This document shows positions 22,869 through 32,119 of a stretch of DNA of 64,000 nt, in pieces. Position 1 is the stretch's first letter. Every line of letters begins with the position of its first letter. The DNA comes from Aquiflexum sp. TKW24L. GTDB taxonomy: Bacteria; Bacteroidota; Bacteroidia; Cytophagales; Cyclobacteriaceae. Location of the stretch: the NCBI RefSeq assembly GCF_023502205.1, contig NZ_JAMFLG010000010.1:1-64000 (forward strand), read 5' to 3'. A model generated the notes under the pieces. It worked only from the letters and a program-made list of their open reading frames with translations. It did no database searches and had not been told where the DNA came from. A program made the translations under genes and the position numbers.

Positions 22869-23028
22869 AAATATCCGGCTTCCGGAGAAGCAGGATAACC
22901 AAATATCCGGCTTCTGGAGAAGCAGGATAACTAAATATCCAGCTTCCGGAGAAGCAGGATAACCAAATATCCGGCTTCTGGAGAAGCAGGATAACTAAAT
23001 ACACAGCTTCTGGAGAAGCAGGATAACT
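22869..23028. repeat. Five tandem 32-bp hairpin units
   Basis: Units start at 22869, 22901, 22933, 22965 and 22997, exactly 32 bp apart. Each unit folds: TATCC-g-GCTTC-loop-GAAGC-a-GGATA. Loops alternate between CCGG-like and CTGG-like versions, and the linkers alternate AACC and AACT. Two further isolated units start the direct repeats A and B. There are no unique spacers, so this is not a CRISPR array. Confidence 0.88.
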
Positions 23029-23169
23029 GAAACCTTCCCGTCCATTGCGGTTAAAAGACCCAGTAGCTTACACCTATATTAGCAAGATTTATAAAAATCC
23101 CCTTTTATCAAATCCTTTAAACAATTCCATTTCATTTGTGATTAAATTCGCCAATAACCTATCAATCAA

Positions 23170-25413
23170 ATGAAACTCTGGATTTCTGTTCTTCTTTGCC
23201 TTTCCCCGCTTTTTCTCTCAGCACAAACCAAAATCACCACCTTGGACAAGAACAGCCAAGCACCTATTCCCGGTGTTTTGGTCAAAATCCAGGGACAAGC
23301 CAATCAGGTGACGGATGAAAATGGACAGGTGGAAATTGACCTCAAAAATCCCGGAATCCTGACTTTCCTACATATCAGCTATGAAACGCTTTCGGTTTCA
23401 GCCACTCCAAATGAATCCATTACCATAGAACTTATTCCCGTCACCACTTCACTTTCTGAGGTGATCGTGACAGGATTCGAGTCCGAAAGGCCGCTTGTCC
23501 ATCAAGCCGGTGCGATCAGCAAAGTGCTGGAAAATGAGCTTTACCGCTTCAATGAAAACTCGATCCTAAGTGCATTCAACACCAAGCCCGGCATCCGTGT
23601 GGAAGAAAGGGCCCCGGCGAGTTATAGAATCTCCATCAGGGGAAGTTCGCTCCGTTCACCGTTTGGCGTCCGCAATGTCAAGGTGTATTGGAATGACATT
23701 CCATTTACTTCTCCGGACGGCACAACGGCACTCAATCTCCTCGACCTTTCGAATATCCAAAATACCGAAATCATCAAAGGCCCTGCAGGCAGTATCTATG
23801 GTGCGGGAAACGGTGGCGTTATCAGCATGTCAAGCCGCAAGACAGTGACAGAGAATTACCTTTCCACAGATGTGGGCATTGGAGATTTTGGTTTACTGCG
23901 TTATCGGATTGGCATCGATCAGAAAATAGGAAATGGAGGGATCAACGCCTCTTACGTTTCCCAAAAATCCGACGGTTACCGCCAACACAGTGCCATGGAC
24001 AGACAGGTTTTCCAACTCGCCATGCACAGCAAGCCTTCTGACAAACAAACACTTTCTGCACAGATTCTTTATTCAGACTTGAATTATCAGATTCCGGGAG
24101 CATTGAATCCTGCGCAGGTAGAAGCAGACAGAACGCAGGCAAGACCTGGTTCGGTAGCTCAAAACAGCTCCATTGCCCAAAAAACTCTGTATGGAACACT
24201 TTCCCATCAGATCAAATTGGGTAGCAAATGGGACAATTCCACGGCTTTGTATATGAATAATACTGCGTTTGAAAATCCTTTTATCTTGGATTACAAGCGG
24301 GAGACAGCCTTCAGTTATGGTGGTAGGACAAAGTTCAATTATGATGACAGATGGGGCTCCTTTCCCGTAAAAATAATAGCCGGAGGTGAATACCAATATG
24401 GAAAAACCTTGGCCCAAAACTTCGGCAACAGACAGGGAAAAGCGGATACTGTCAGGTTTTCAGATGACCTGATCAGCACGCAGGCTTTTCTTTTCCAGCA
24501 ATTTGAAATCGAGTGGACTTCCAAAGTCCTCATGACGCTCGGGCTGAGCCAAAACTTTGGCAGGTATGACATCAACAGGGCCATCGATGCAGGGCCAAAC
24601 GACCCAAGCAACAATACCAAAACTTTTGATCCAATTGTAATCCCAAGACTGGCTTTGGTCTATAAAGTCAATGATTGGTCGGGCATCCACGGGAGCATCA
24701 GTTCGGGATTTTCTCCCCCTACGATTGCTGAGGTACGCACCAATGAAGGAAGCATCAACCTCGATCTGGAATCAGAGAGAGGGATCAATTATGAAGCGGG
24801 ATACAGGGGTAAGTTTGGTATTTTCAACCTAGACTTGACGGCCTTCTATTTCAAACTTGACCAAACCATCACTTCCTACACCAATCAACAGGGCGTTGTG
24901 CTTTTCAGAAATGCAGGCCAAACCGAGCAAAAAGGTGTAGAGGTCAGTTTGGACTATGTTTTGTTAAGAAACCAAAATTCCTTATTCCAGGAAATCAAAC
25001 TCAACCATGCCTTTACAGGACATTATTTCAGTTTTGGAGCATATGAGAGCGGAGGCAATGATTTTTCCGGAAATCAGCTCACGGGAGTTGCACCAAATAC
25101 CTTGGTCAATATCCTTGATATCCGAACCAAACTTGGATTTTACCTGAACTTCACACATCAATATGTGGACGTCATTCCGCTGAATGATGCCAATACGGTT
25201 TTTCAGGAATCCTATAACTTGGTCGGGGGACGGATAGGTTGGAGAACAATGCTGGGAAGCCGTTGGGATCTGGAAGCCTATGGCGGAGTAGATAATCTGC
25301 TCGATGAGCAATACAGCCTTGGAAATGATTTGAATGCTTTTGCTAATAGGTATTTCCAGCCTGCGCCAGGAATCAATTATTATGGAGGAATGAAAGTGGG
25401 ATTAAGATATTGA
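23170..25413 (+). CDS. TonB-dependent outer-membrane receptor
   Basis: A 747-residue precursor with signal peptide MKLWISVLLCLSPLFLSAQ. Residues ~20-95 form a carboxypeptidase-regulatory-like domain (ITTLDKNSQAPIPGVLVKIQ). The plug domain runs ~100-220, with RISIRGSSLRSPFGVRN and the IKGPAGSIYGAGNGGVISM signature. The rest is a 22-strand barrel ending in YGGMKVGLRY with a terminal aromatic residue. The size and plug resemble siderophore/cofactor receptors rather than SusC proteins, and no SusD partner is present. Substrate unknown. A terminator follows the stop. Confidence 0.9.
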   Translation: MKLWISVLLCLSPLFLSAQTKITTLDKNSQAPIPGVLVKIQGQANQVTDENGQVEIDLKNPGILTFLHISYETLSVSATPNESITIELIPVTTSLSEVIVTGFESERPLVHQAGAISKVLENELYRFNENSILSAFNTKPGIRVEERAPASYRISIRGSSLRSPFGVRNVKVYWNDIPFTSPDGTTALNLLDLSNIQNTEIIKGPAGSIYGAGNGGVISMSSRKTVTENYLSTDVGIGDFGLLRYRIGIDQKIGNGGINASYVSQKSDGYRQHSAMDRQVFQLAMHSKPSDKQTLSAQILYSDLNYQIPGALNPAQVEADRTQARPGSVAQNSSIAQKTLYGTLSHQIKLGSKWDNSTALYMNNTAFENPFILDYKRETAFSYGGRTKFNYDDRWGSFPVKIIAGGEYQYGKTLAQNFGNRQGKADTVRFSDDLISTQAFLFQQFEIEWTSKVLMTLGLSQNFGRYDINRAIDAGPNDPSNNTKTFDPIVIPRLALVYKVNDWSGIHGSISSGFSPPTIAEVRTNEGSINLDLESERGINYEAGYRGKFGIFNLDLTAFYFKLDQTITSYTNQQGVVLFRNAGQTEQKGVEVSLDYVLLRNQNSLFQEIKLNHAFTGHYFSFGAYESGGNDFSGNQLTGVAPNTLVNILDIRTKLGFYLNFTHQYVDVIPLNDANTVFQESYNLVGGRIGWRTMLGSRWDLEAYGGVDNLLDEQYSLGNDLNAFANRYFQPAPGINYYGGMKVGLRY

Positions 25414-25422
25414 TAAAAAAAT

Positions 25423-25456
25423 AAGGGGATAAAAAATAAAATTTTGTTATCCCCTT
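25423..25456. terminator. Bidirectional-type hairpin
   Basis: A perfect ten-base stem, AAGGGGATAA / TTATCCCCTT, with an A-rich 14-base loop, 10 bp after the receptor stop. The following T-tract is weak, but the stem lies between convergent genes. Confidence 0.7.
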
Positions 25457-25573
25457 AAACCGTATCAAAAAAACCGTGGAAAAATGCTATTCTTTAAGAT
25501 TCAAATTTACACATGAGGGTAATACCAAAAAATACCGTAAACAGGGTATTTTTTCATAATGTTGAAGAAATTC

Positions 25574-26152
25574 TCAAGAATTTGAATTTCCATTGACTTT
25601 CCAAATCCGGTTCTGTACATCATAGGATACTTTTGCATCAGGAAACTCGATGTATTCTTCTTTACCGGAGTTTTGGGGAAAATAAGGACTTAGATCTTCC
25701 CCATTTACCATTTTATCAAACAGCATCAACCCTTTTTCCTGCATTTCAGGAATTTCAAATTTCCAAGTCCTGAACACTTCCTCGTAATAAGTAATGTTTC
25801 CATCAGCATCGCGTTGCATTTTTACACCGGTAGCCACCTTTTTGACGATAAGAGAAGGTGCAATCCTGGAAGCCAAAAAATACTCATAGCCATCTTTTTC
25901 AAAATATCCCTCCAAACTGAAATCCAGTGCCAACTTGCTGTAATACTCATCAAATGACGAATCAAATTTAGTGGCATGGGTTGCATTTTTGGGTAAATGC
26001 CCCAAATAACGTACAGTAGTCAAAAGGATTTGTTGTTGTTCGGATTTTGAAAGATTCCGGTCAGGATGATAAGGATCTTTTTGATTGCATGATGATAAAA
26101 TCGCCAATGAGCCAAGTAACAGCACTATTATTCCTTTCTTAAACACTTGCAT
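25574..26152 (-). CDS. Lipoprotein of unknown function
   Basis: A 192-residue lipoprotein with the lipobox LSSC (C about 22). The mature part is mixed helix/strand with a long helical start (NLSKSEQQQILLTTVRYLGHLP) and strands such as YEYFLASRIAP. It ends in an asparagine-rich tail. No known domain is recognised. It lies downstream of the beta-helix lipoprotein on the same strand. A terminator lies between them, so the link to that pair is uncertain. Confidence 0.72.
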   Translation of the reverse strand: MQVFKKGIIVLLLGSLAILSSCNQKDPYHPDRNLSKSEQQQILLTTVRYLGHLPKNATHATKFDSSFDEYYSKLALDFSLEGYFEKDGYEYFLASRIAPSLIVKKVATGVKMQRDADGNITYYEEVFRTWKFEIPEMQEKGLMLFDKMVNGEDLSPYFPQNSGKEEYIEFPDAKVSYDVQNRIWKVNGNSNS

Positions 26153-26166
26153 ATGTCTTTATCTAA

Positions 26167-26205
26167 AATAAAAAAGCTTGCCAAAGCTTTGAGCCTTGGC
26201 AAGCT
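26167..26205 (-). terminator. Rho-independent terminator of the receptor/beta-helix operon
   Basis: Read on the minus strand, the stem AGCTTGCCAA / TTGGCAAGCT is followed by a run of T residues, 18 bp after the stop of the beta-helix lipoprotein gene. Confidence 0.85.
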
Positions 26206-26222
26206 AAAATAGAAAATTCAAA

Positions 26223-27848
26223 TTAGTCTACAGCGTAAACTTTGCTTAATGGGTTGAACTCTGCCCATCCGTCAGTCCAATCAGTGGTTCCGTCAAAGCC
26301 GCCTATGAAAGGAACAGTTTTGTCAAAGAAAGTGGTTCTGATTGGTTCTGCAAATTTCGCATTATCAAATTTGGCACCTGTTAGTAATGAACCATTGGCC
26401 AAAAGAACGAAGGAAGGGTTAGAAGGATATGTCTGAACTGAATATCTTGCAAAGAAGTTTAAAGGGTTCAAACCATAACCTCTGTAGAAATCTTCCCAAG
26501 GCTGATCTGCAGCTGGTACTGTTGCAACAGTATTAGATGCATTCCAAATCGCCTGAACGTCGCCAACAACTGCTCCACCTCCTGCTGCAAAGCTTACACC
26601 TGCAGTTGGGTTGATCAAAGTATTGTTGACTAGGATACCTGTCCCAGCCTGGTATTGTTGCGTTACTGAAGAAGTATTGAACCTAACACCAAATGGGAAT
26701 CCGGTAAATACTGAGTTCACAATTGAAACTGCTGTTCTTCTTCTCAAATCGATAGAGTGGAAGTTATTACCTGAAATAGCCCTACCTGCTCTGTCTCTAG
26801 GACCATAAACGGTAATATTAGAGAAAGTTCCTGTGGTATAAGGCTGAACATCATTGTCATTAGGTCCATTGTCACATTCAAAAGCGTTTGATTGTGACTG
26901 ATCTGCATAAAAAGGATTTCTTACATCCAAGCCGAACTGAACGTTTCCAGAGTAACCATAATCCACATCAAATGAATCATCCCAAGAAGAAAGCGAAACC
27001 AAATATTTGTGGTTAATTGTTCCACCAAACCACTCAAACCCATCATCTCCACCAAAGGAGACCATAGTATTATCCATTTTTGTAGCTCTTCCGACACCAC
27101 CCATAGTAATGGAGTTGGTTTCGTTGTTAGGGGTCAATTCTATACCCGCATACTCAACTCTCAAAAAAGTATATTCACCAGAAGAATCTTCGTCGTCCGT
27201 GCCACCAAAGATCTGAACAGGATCGATTCCTTCAATTGCAGGATCTACTTGGTTTGTTCTAGCTCTGCCCAAAATCACCAAACCTCCCCAATCACCACGA
27301 TCTCTTTCTCCCACAGCTTGGGCAGAAGTCATTACGATTGGTTTTTCTTTGGTTCCTTTTGCTATGATTTTTCCTCCTCTTTGCACAATCAAGGTACCTC
27401 TGGTTCTCTTTTCACCATAGATCACTGTTCCCTCTTGAATGGTTAATGTAACACCTGTTGGAACAAAAACCTGGCCTTGAAGTAGGTATTGCTTGTCATT
27501 GGTAAGTGTTCTGGTAGTCAAAATACCGGAAATTGGTACAATATTAGATACAGGCTCGAATATCGCAACCACACTTTTATCTGCATTCATAGTAACAGAA
27601 GCAGGATTTGAAGTACCTGTTACATCACCTTCCCATCTAACAAAAGTGAACCCTGCATTGGCAGTAGCTGTAATATTGACAGCAGCATTTTGGGCTTGTT
27701 GCCCTGTGGCTGGTGAAATAGTACCTCCGGCCGCAGGAAGAGCTATTGTTGAAAGAGTGTAGGTCACCGTAGGTTCGGGATCATCACCACAGCTGTAGAT
27801 AAATGCAGCCAACGCAAGCATGGATAATAATTTTAATGCTTTTTTCAT
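26223..27848 (-). CDS. Surface lipoprotein with InlB-like repeat and parallel beta-helix
   Basis: A 541-residue lipoprotein with a signal ending IYSC (C20). Residues ~30-100 contain an internalin/Flg_new-type divergent beta-repeat (ITATANAGFTFVRWEGD). The remaining ~430 residues show features of right-handed beta-helix proteins: GVTLTIQEGTVIYG, KIIAKGTKEKPIVMTS, then many short strands with asparagines. It is 46 bp downstream of the TonB receptor gene, and the two probably form one operon. This takes the SusC/SusD-like position, but the lipoprotein is not SusD. A role as the substrate-binding partner of the receptor is an inference. Confidence 0.83.
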   Translation of the reverse strand: MKKALKLLSMLALAAFIYSCGDDPEPTVTYTLSTIALPAAGGTISPATGQQAQNAAVNITATANAGFTFVRWEGDVTGTSNPASVTMNADKSVVAIFEPVSNIVPISGILTTRTLTNDKQYLLQGQVFVPTGVTLTIQEGTVIYGEKRTRGTLIVQRGGKIIAKGTKEKPIVMTSAQAVGERDRGDWGGLVILGRARTNQVDPAIEGIDPVQIFGGTDDEDSSGEYTFLRVEYAGIELTPNNETNSITMGGVGRATKMDNTMVSFGGDDGFEWFGGTINHKYLVSLSSWDDSFDVDYGYSGNVQFGLDVRNPFYADQSQSNAFECDNGPNDNDVQPYTTGTFSNITVYGPRDRAGRAISGNNFHSIDLRRRTAVSIVNSVFTGFPFGVRFNTSSVTQQYQAGTGILVNNTLINPTAGVSFAAGGGAVVGDVQAIWNASNTVATVPAADQPWEDFYRGYGLNPLNFFARYSVQTYPSNPSFVLLANGSLLTGAKFDNAKFAEPIRTTFFDKTVPFIGGFDGTTDWTDGWAEFNPLSKVYAVD

Positions 27849-27894
27849 GATTAAATTTGATTAGTTTAATAATAATTTATTAGTAGGAATTAGG

Positions 27895-30708
27895 TTATTT
27901 TAATTTGTAACTGAGACTAAAGCTGAACATGGTCCCTTTTCTCCAGATATACATCGGGTCATCCACATCAAGTGTAATTCTCTTGTCGAAGTTGGAATCT
28001 TGGTAAAACCTGTATTGGAAATTTAGCAGATCTTGGATACCAAATTTGAAGGTGGTTCTGTCTCGGAAAGTTTTACTGACAGTCAAATCAACAGCGTGTC
28101 TTTCCAATTCATAAATGGAAGGGAAGTTGACATTGCCGGCTACGAAGATCCTTGGGCCTTGGACATTGTAAGCCAAACTTGTCTGGAAGTTGCTTTTTGG
28201 GTCAATATAGTAGATGGCAGCATTGACCATATAAGGAGATTGACCTTGTAAAGCCCTTCGGTTTGCTTCAAAAGCAACATTTTCTCCAAGGAATACCTCA
28301 GACCATACCAAAGAAGCATTTAAATTGAATGAAAGGTTTTTCAAGAATGGAGCTGAAGTCACAGTGCTCAAGGCTTTTCTAGCTTCGATTTCAACACCTG
28401 CCACTTGGGCATCGTCAGCATTGGCATAATTGAATTGCAAGGTTTCTGTTACATTTTGCTGGACTTTCTCTATTGGATCATTGAAAAATTTATAGAATCC
28501 ACCTATGCTGAACATTTCACCTTCATTAGGATATATTTCCCATCTCAAGTCGAGATTGTCCACTCTTGCCATTTGAAGATTTGGATTTCCGGAGAATCCG
28601 GCAATAAATTCAAAGCTGTAGTATAAGAAAGGTGCAAATTCCCTGAATTCAGGTCTGTTAAGCGTCTTGCCATATCCTAACCTCACCAATGATTTTGGAG
28701 AGAAATTATAATCAATATTCAAAGAAGGTAATACTGCCAATTCTTCATTATTGACTGTGATTGGTCCTGAGAAATCGCCACTATTCAAATTCTGATCGCT
28801 GTATTCGGTCCTGACACCACCACTCAAATTGAACTTGGAGATTGGATAAACACCACCTATATAAGCGGCAGCTACCATGGTGGAAGCATCGTAAATGTCA
28901 TTCGGTCTAGAACCTTCCTGCACTAACCAACCATCTCCCTGACGGTAATTTTCAGGTGCAAAAGATTCATAAATGGGCGCTCTTACCAATTCCTGTCTGG
29001 AAATTTGGTCATGGAACCCTGGGAAAAAAGTGGTGATATATCTGGCTTCAAAATCACGTTGTTTGTAATCTACCAAATACCCTGCTCTCAGAATTCTAGG
29101 TCTGTCTTTTTCAACACCTGCAAATTTCTTTTCGAAATTGAGGCCATTGACTACTCCGAATTCATTCATGTAGCCATAGTACCTACCCAAATCTTGGGGT
29201 GATGCACTTGGAGGATCAATGATAATCCATTCGCCTTCAGTCACATCCTTGCTAAGGAATGTTCTCAATCTTCTAAAATCAGGCTCAGCATGGTACAGGT
29301 AGTTTCCACCCAATACCCAATTCCACTTTGTCTTTTCGTCATTGAACAAATGGGTTCCTTCAATTTGACCTGAGTAAAGGGATTTGGATTCATATCTGAA
29401 AGAATAATCCTGAGCACCGTCCGTTCTTTGGACAAAGTCTTTTCCTTCTCTGAAAATTGTCTCATTCAACCCTGATTGGTTGAAGAGATTTCGGAATTCG
29501 ATCTTGTTGTTGGCATTCAGTCTGAGCAACCAGTTACTCATGATACCCACCTCATTCATCTTCATGTAGGTGTTATCGAAATATTCGTCTCTCTTTTCTG
29601 TAGGTCTTCCAGGTTCAGGGAAGAAGTACCTGCTTCTTTCTGCAAGGAAAAATTGGTAGGCCTGTCCCCAGTTGATGCTGGTAAAAGTGGAAAGTCTCTT
29701 TCTTCCGACGTTCCAGTTTTTACCAAAGGAAAGCCCTAGTTGTGTATCTGGAAGGGCATTTGTAGAATCCATCCGGTAATTGTTGTCAAGCAATTGTCCT
29801 GCTTCTGCCCTGATAACGCTTCCGGAATTGGAATTTAGAAGGTCATCTGTTGACGGAAAACCTCCTGGAAGACTCCTGCTGTTATCAAAACCCAACCAAT
29901 CGGTATTAGATCCTCTGGTTTGTGAATATTGGTTAAAGGTTGTGTTTTGCCTAAAACCTACTCCCATATGCAGATTGACAAAATCCTCATCAGGTGTATT
30001 TTTGGTAAACACTTTGATCATCCCTCCTGCAAAATCTCCCGGTACTTCCGGAGACGCAGATTTGTAGATCATCATCCTATCGAGGTTATCGCTCGGAATC
30101 AGGTCAAATGAAAAAGTTCTCTTATCCACCTGTGTGGTAGGCGCAACCGAGTTGTTGATCATAACGACATTATACCTGTCATCTACCCCTCGGACACGGA
30201 CGAATTTGTTGTCCACGATACTTACTCCCGCAACTCTTTTCATTACCTGGGCGGCATTGCCATCCTGAGAAAGCTTGATCTGATCGGCTGAAATCCCGCT
30301 AACCACTTGAAGCGACTTTCTGATTTCAGAGACGATAGCAATATTGGAACCTGTTTCCCGAGTCGCCATCACAACCACCTCATTCAAGTCTCCCAGATCT
30401 TCTTCCAAAAGAACATTCATCACAGTAGCTTTTTCTCCTACTACCAAGACGTCCTCAAACCTCATTGTTTTATAAGAAATAAAAGAAACAAGGATGGTAT
30501 AACTTCCCGGCTCAACTTTGGTGATTTCAAAATCTCCGTCTAAGCCTGTAGCCACGCCTTGGGTTGTGTTTTCGATTCTGACATTGGCACCAATGATGGT
30601 CTCGCCAGTTTTTGCGTCAGTAACTATTCCTCTGATCGATCCTGACTGGCCAAACGACAAGCCCGTCAGAAGTAGGAATAGAAGTGTTAAGTAAAATTGA
30701 TTTTTCAT
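27895..30708 (-). CDS. TonB-dependent receptor paired with the beta-helix lipoprotein
   Basis: A 937-residue precursor with signal peptide (TLLFLLLTGLSFGQ). A carboxypeptidase-regulatory-like domain follows (SIRGIVTDAKTGETIIGANV, ~22-105), then a plug domain with VRVRGVDDRYNVVMIN near residues 170-185, then a large barrel ending in LSYKLK. The plug signature GVDDRYN-VMINNSVAP marks a receptor subgroup often found beside beta-helix or calcium-binding lipoproteins rather than SusD. Substrate is unknown; no polysaccharide enzymes are nearby. Confidence 0.9.
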   Translation of the reverse strand: MKNQFYLTLLFLLLTGLSFGQSGSIRGIVTDAKTGETIIGANVRIENTTQGVATGLDGDFEITKVEPGSYTILVSFISYKTMRFEDVLVVGEKATVMNVLLEEDLGDLNEVVVMATRETGSNIAIVSEIRKSLQVVSGISADQIKLSQDGNAAQVMKRVAGVSIVDNKFVRVRGVDDRYNVVMINNSVAPTTQVDKRTFSFDLIPSDNLDRMMIYKSASPEVPGDFAGGMIKVFTKNTPDEDFVNLHMGVGFRQNTTFNQYSQTRGSNTDWLGFDNSRSLPGGFPSTDDLLNSNSGSVIRAEAGQLLDNNYRMDSTNALPDTQLGLSFGKNWNVGRKRLSTFTSINWGQAYQFFLAERSRYFFPEPGRPTEKRDEYFDNTYMKMNEVGIMSNWLLRLNANNKIEFRNLFNQSGLNETIFREGKDFVQRTDGAQDYSFRYESKSLYSGQIEGTHLFNDEKTKWNWVLGGNYLYHAEPDFRRLRTFLSKDVTEGEWIIIDPPSASPQDLGRYYGYMNEFGVVNGLNFEKKFAGVEKDRPRILRAGYLVDYKQRDFEARYITTFFPGFHDQISRQELVRAPIYESFAPENYRQGDGWLVQEGSRPNDIYDASTMVAAAYIGGVYPISKFNLSGGVRTEYSDQNLNSGDFSGPITVNNEELAVLPSLNIDYNFSPKSLVRLGYGKTLNRPEFREFAPFLYYSFEFIAGFSGNPNLQMARVDNLDLRWEIYPNEGEMFSIGGFYKFFNDPIEKVQQNVTETLQFNYANADDAQVAGVEIEARKALSTVTSAPFLKNLSFNLNASLVWSEVFLGENVAFEANRRALQGQSPYMVNAAIYYIDPKSNFQTSLAYNVQGPRIFVAGNVNFPSIYELERHAVDLTVSKTFRDRTTFKFGIQDLLNFQYRFYQDSNFDKRITLDVDDPMYIWRKGTMFSFSLSYKLK

Positions 30709-30808
30709 TTAGTGTTATTTGTACAGCATTTTGAACGGCACAAATTTCACTCACTAATGTTAATTGGTAGCTTCTCAAAAATTATCAAATCATTAACAAG
30801 GGATGAAT

Positions 30809-30851
30809 AAAAAAAAACAGCCATCACAATTTTTTAATATTGTAATGGCTG
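30809..30851 (-). terminator. Rho-independent terminator after moxR
   Basis: On the minus strand the stem CAGCCAT-N-ACAAT / ATTGT-N-ATGGCTG is followed by nine T residues, about 45 bp after the MoxR stop. Confidence 0.85.
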
Positions 30852-30897
30852 CTCAAAGCAAAAATCAAATAAAACCGAATTAAAAATCGGAATCCAA

Positions 30898-31869
30898 TTA
30901 TTTCAATGTTACCGATTTGTTAATAGGAATCTTCTCTAAGAAAATTTTAACAAGGTCTCGGGTACTGACATTGTCAGCTTCCGCCTCATAATTAAGAATA
31001 ATCCTGTGATTCAACACATCTTCTGCGATGGCTTTGATGTCTTCGGGAAGTACATAATCCCTGCCTTCCATAAATGCCATTGCCCTGGAGGCAAGATTTA
31101 GGTTGATACTGGCCCTTGGAGAAACACCGAATTGGATGTATTTGGCTTCATCCTTTAATCCGTATTTTTCAGGAAATCTGGTGGCAAAAACCAATTCAAT
31201 GATATAGTTTTCCAAAGGCTCTGCGATTTTTACCTCATTGATCTGTGCACGGATGGCAAAAATATCTTCTTTGGAAAGCACTGCATTGACCTCCGAAACA
31301 AAATGCATGTTGGCCATGCGGCGCATGACTTCCATTTCATCTGCTTTGGAAGGATAATCAATGTGCACTTTCATCATAAACCTATCCACCTGTGCTTCAG
31401 GAAGCGGATAGGTTCCTTCTTGATCCACCGGGTTTTGGGTGGCAAGCACCAGGAACGGCCTGTCCAATAGATAAGTTGTCTCACCGATAGTCACCTGCTT
31501 TTCCTGCATGGCTTCCAGCAAGGCTGATTGCACCTTGGCAGGAGAACGGTTAACCTCATCTGCCAAAATGATATTGGAGAAAATCGGACCTTTTTTTACT
31601 TGAAAACTTGCTTCCTGTTGGTTGTAAATCATGGTTCCCACAAGGTCAGACGGCAACAAATCCGGCGTAAATTGGATCCTTTTGAAATCAAGGTGTAAGA
31701 CTTTGGCGAGGGTATTTACAGTCAGGGTCTTTGCCAATCCCGGAACACCTTCCAATAAAATATGACCATTGGTAAAAAGCCCGATCAAAAGTCTGTTGAC
31801 CATCCGGTCCTGACCAACCACTACTTTTTTTACTTCATCTATGACTTGCTGAATCTTCTGCTGATGCAT
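30898..31869 (-). CDS. MoxR-family AAA+ ATPase
   Basis: The 323-residue protein has Walker A GVPGLAKT (41-48), Walker B IILADEVNR and the sensor-1 ATQNP motif in LATQNPVDQEGTYPL. A C-terminal lid is present. MoxR ATPases act as chaperones that help insert metal cofactors or assemble membrane complexes, and commonly sit beside DUF58 and VWA-domain genes. None of these are within this window: its downstream neighbour is the TonB receptor and its upstream neighbour is a pseudouridine synthase. It therefore appears as a solo MoxR. Confidence 0.93.
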   Translation of the reverse strand: MHQQKIQQVIDEVKKVVVGQDRMVNRLLIGLFTNGHILLEGVPGLAKTLTVNTLAKVLHLDFKRIQFTPDLLPSDLVGTMIYNQQEASFQVKKGPIFSNIILADEVNRSPAKVQSALLEAMQEKQVTIGETTYLLDRPFLVLATQNPVDQEGTYPLPEAQVDRFMMKVHIDYPSKADEMEVMRRMANMHFVSEVNAVLSKEDIFAIRAQINEVKIAEPLENYIIELVFATRFPEKYGLKDEAKYIQFGVSPRASINLNLASRAMAFMEGRDYVLPEDIKAIAEDVLNHRIILNYEAEADNVSTRDLVKIFLEKIPINKSVTLK

Positions 31870-32119
31870 ATTTAATTGATGATTTGATAATTAATTAAAT
31901 TCTATCTCCCTGAAATAAGGTTGAAATAAAGTAGATATAAATTGAAATAAAACTTACGCTCAACCCGATTTTTCGACAAATTCTAAACCTAAGGTGAATC
32001 CATCTTGTGTCTTGTGTCTCAAATCTTGTATCTATTTATTCGGGCTAAATTATAACAAAATACCCTTTATCCCAATTTATGCTTTTTACTTATTGATAAA
32101 TGGCAAAAGGAGTTTTTGG

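Larger units (their letters stand above)
22089..23169. other. 1-kb repeat cluster without genes
   Basis: This gap is filled with three REP-like hairpins (22292-22386), a pair of ~178-bp direct repeats and a five-unit 32-bp tandem array. It also carries many copies of degenerate phrases such as CGACCATTGCGGTAAAA. Open frames on the minus strand here are products of the repeats and are not genes. The last ~140 bp before 23170 may hold the promoter of the TonB receptor. Confidence 0.8.

Noticed and set aside
22357-23004. Several minus-strand open frames in the repeat cluster
   Set aside because: They are translations of the hairpin and direct repeats, with duplicated peptides and no family resemblance.
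22869-23028. CRISPR-like array with 32-bp period
   Set aside because: The units are contiguous with no unique spacers and each is self-complementary; no cas genes are present.
23170-30708. SusC/SusD polysaccharide utilisation locus
   Set aside because: Neither receptor has a SusD neighbour, and no glycoside hydrolases or carbohydrate sensors are nearby.
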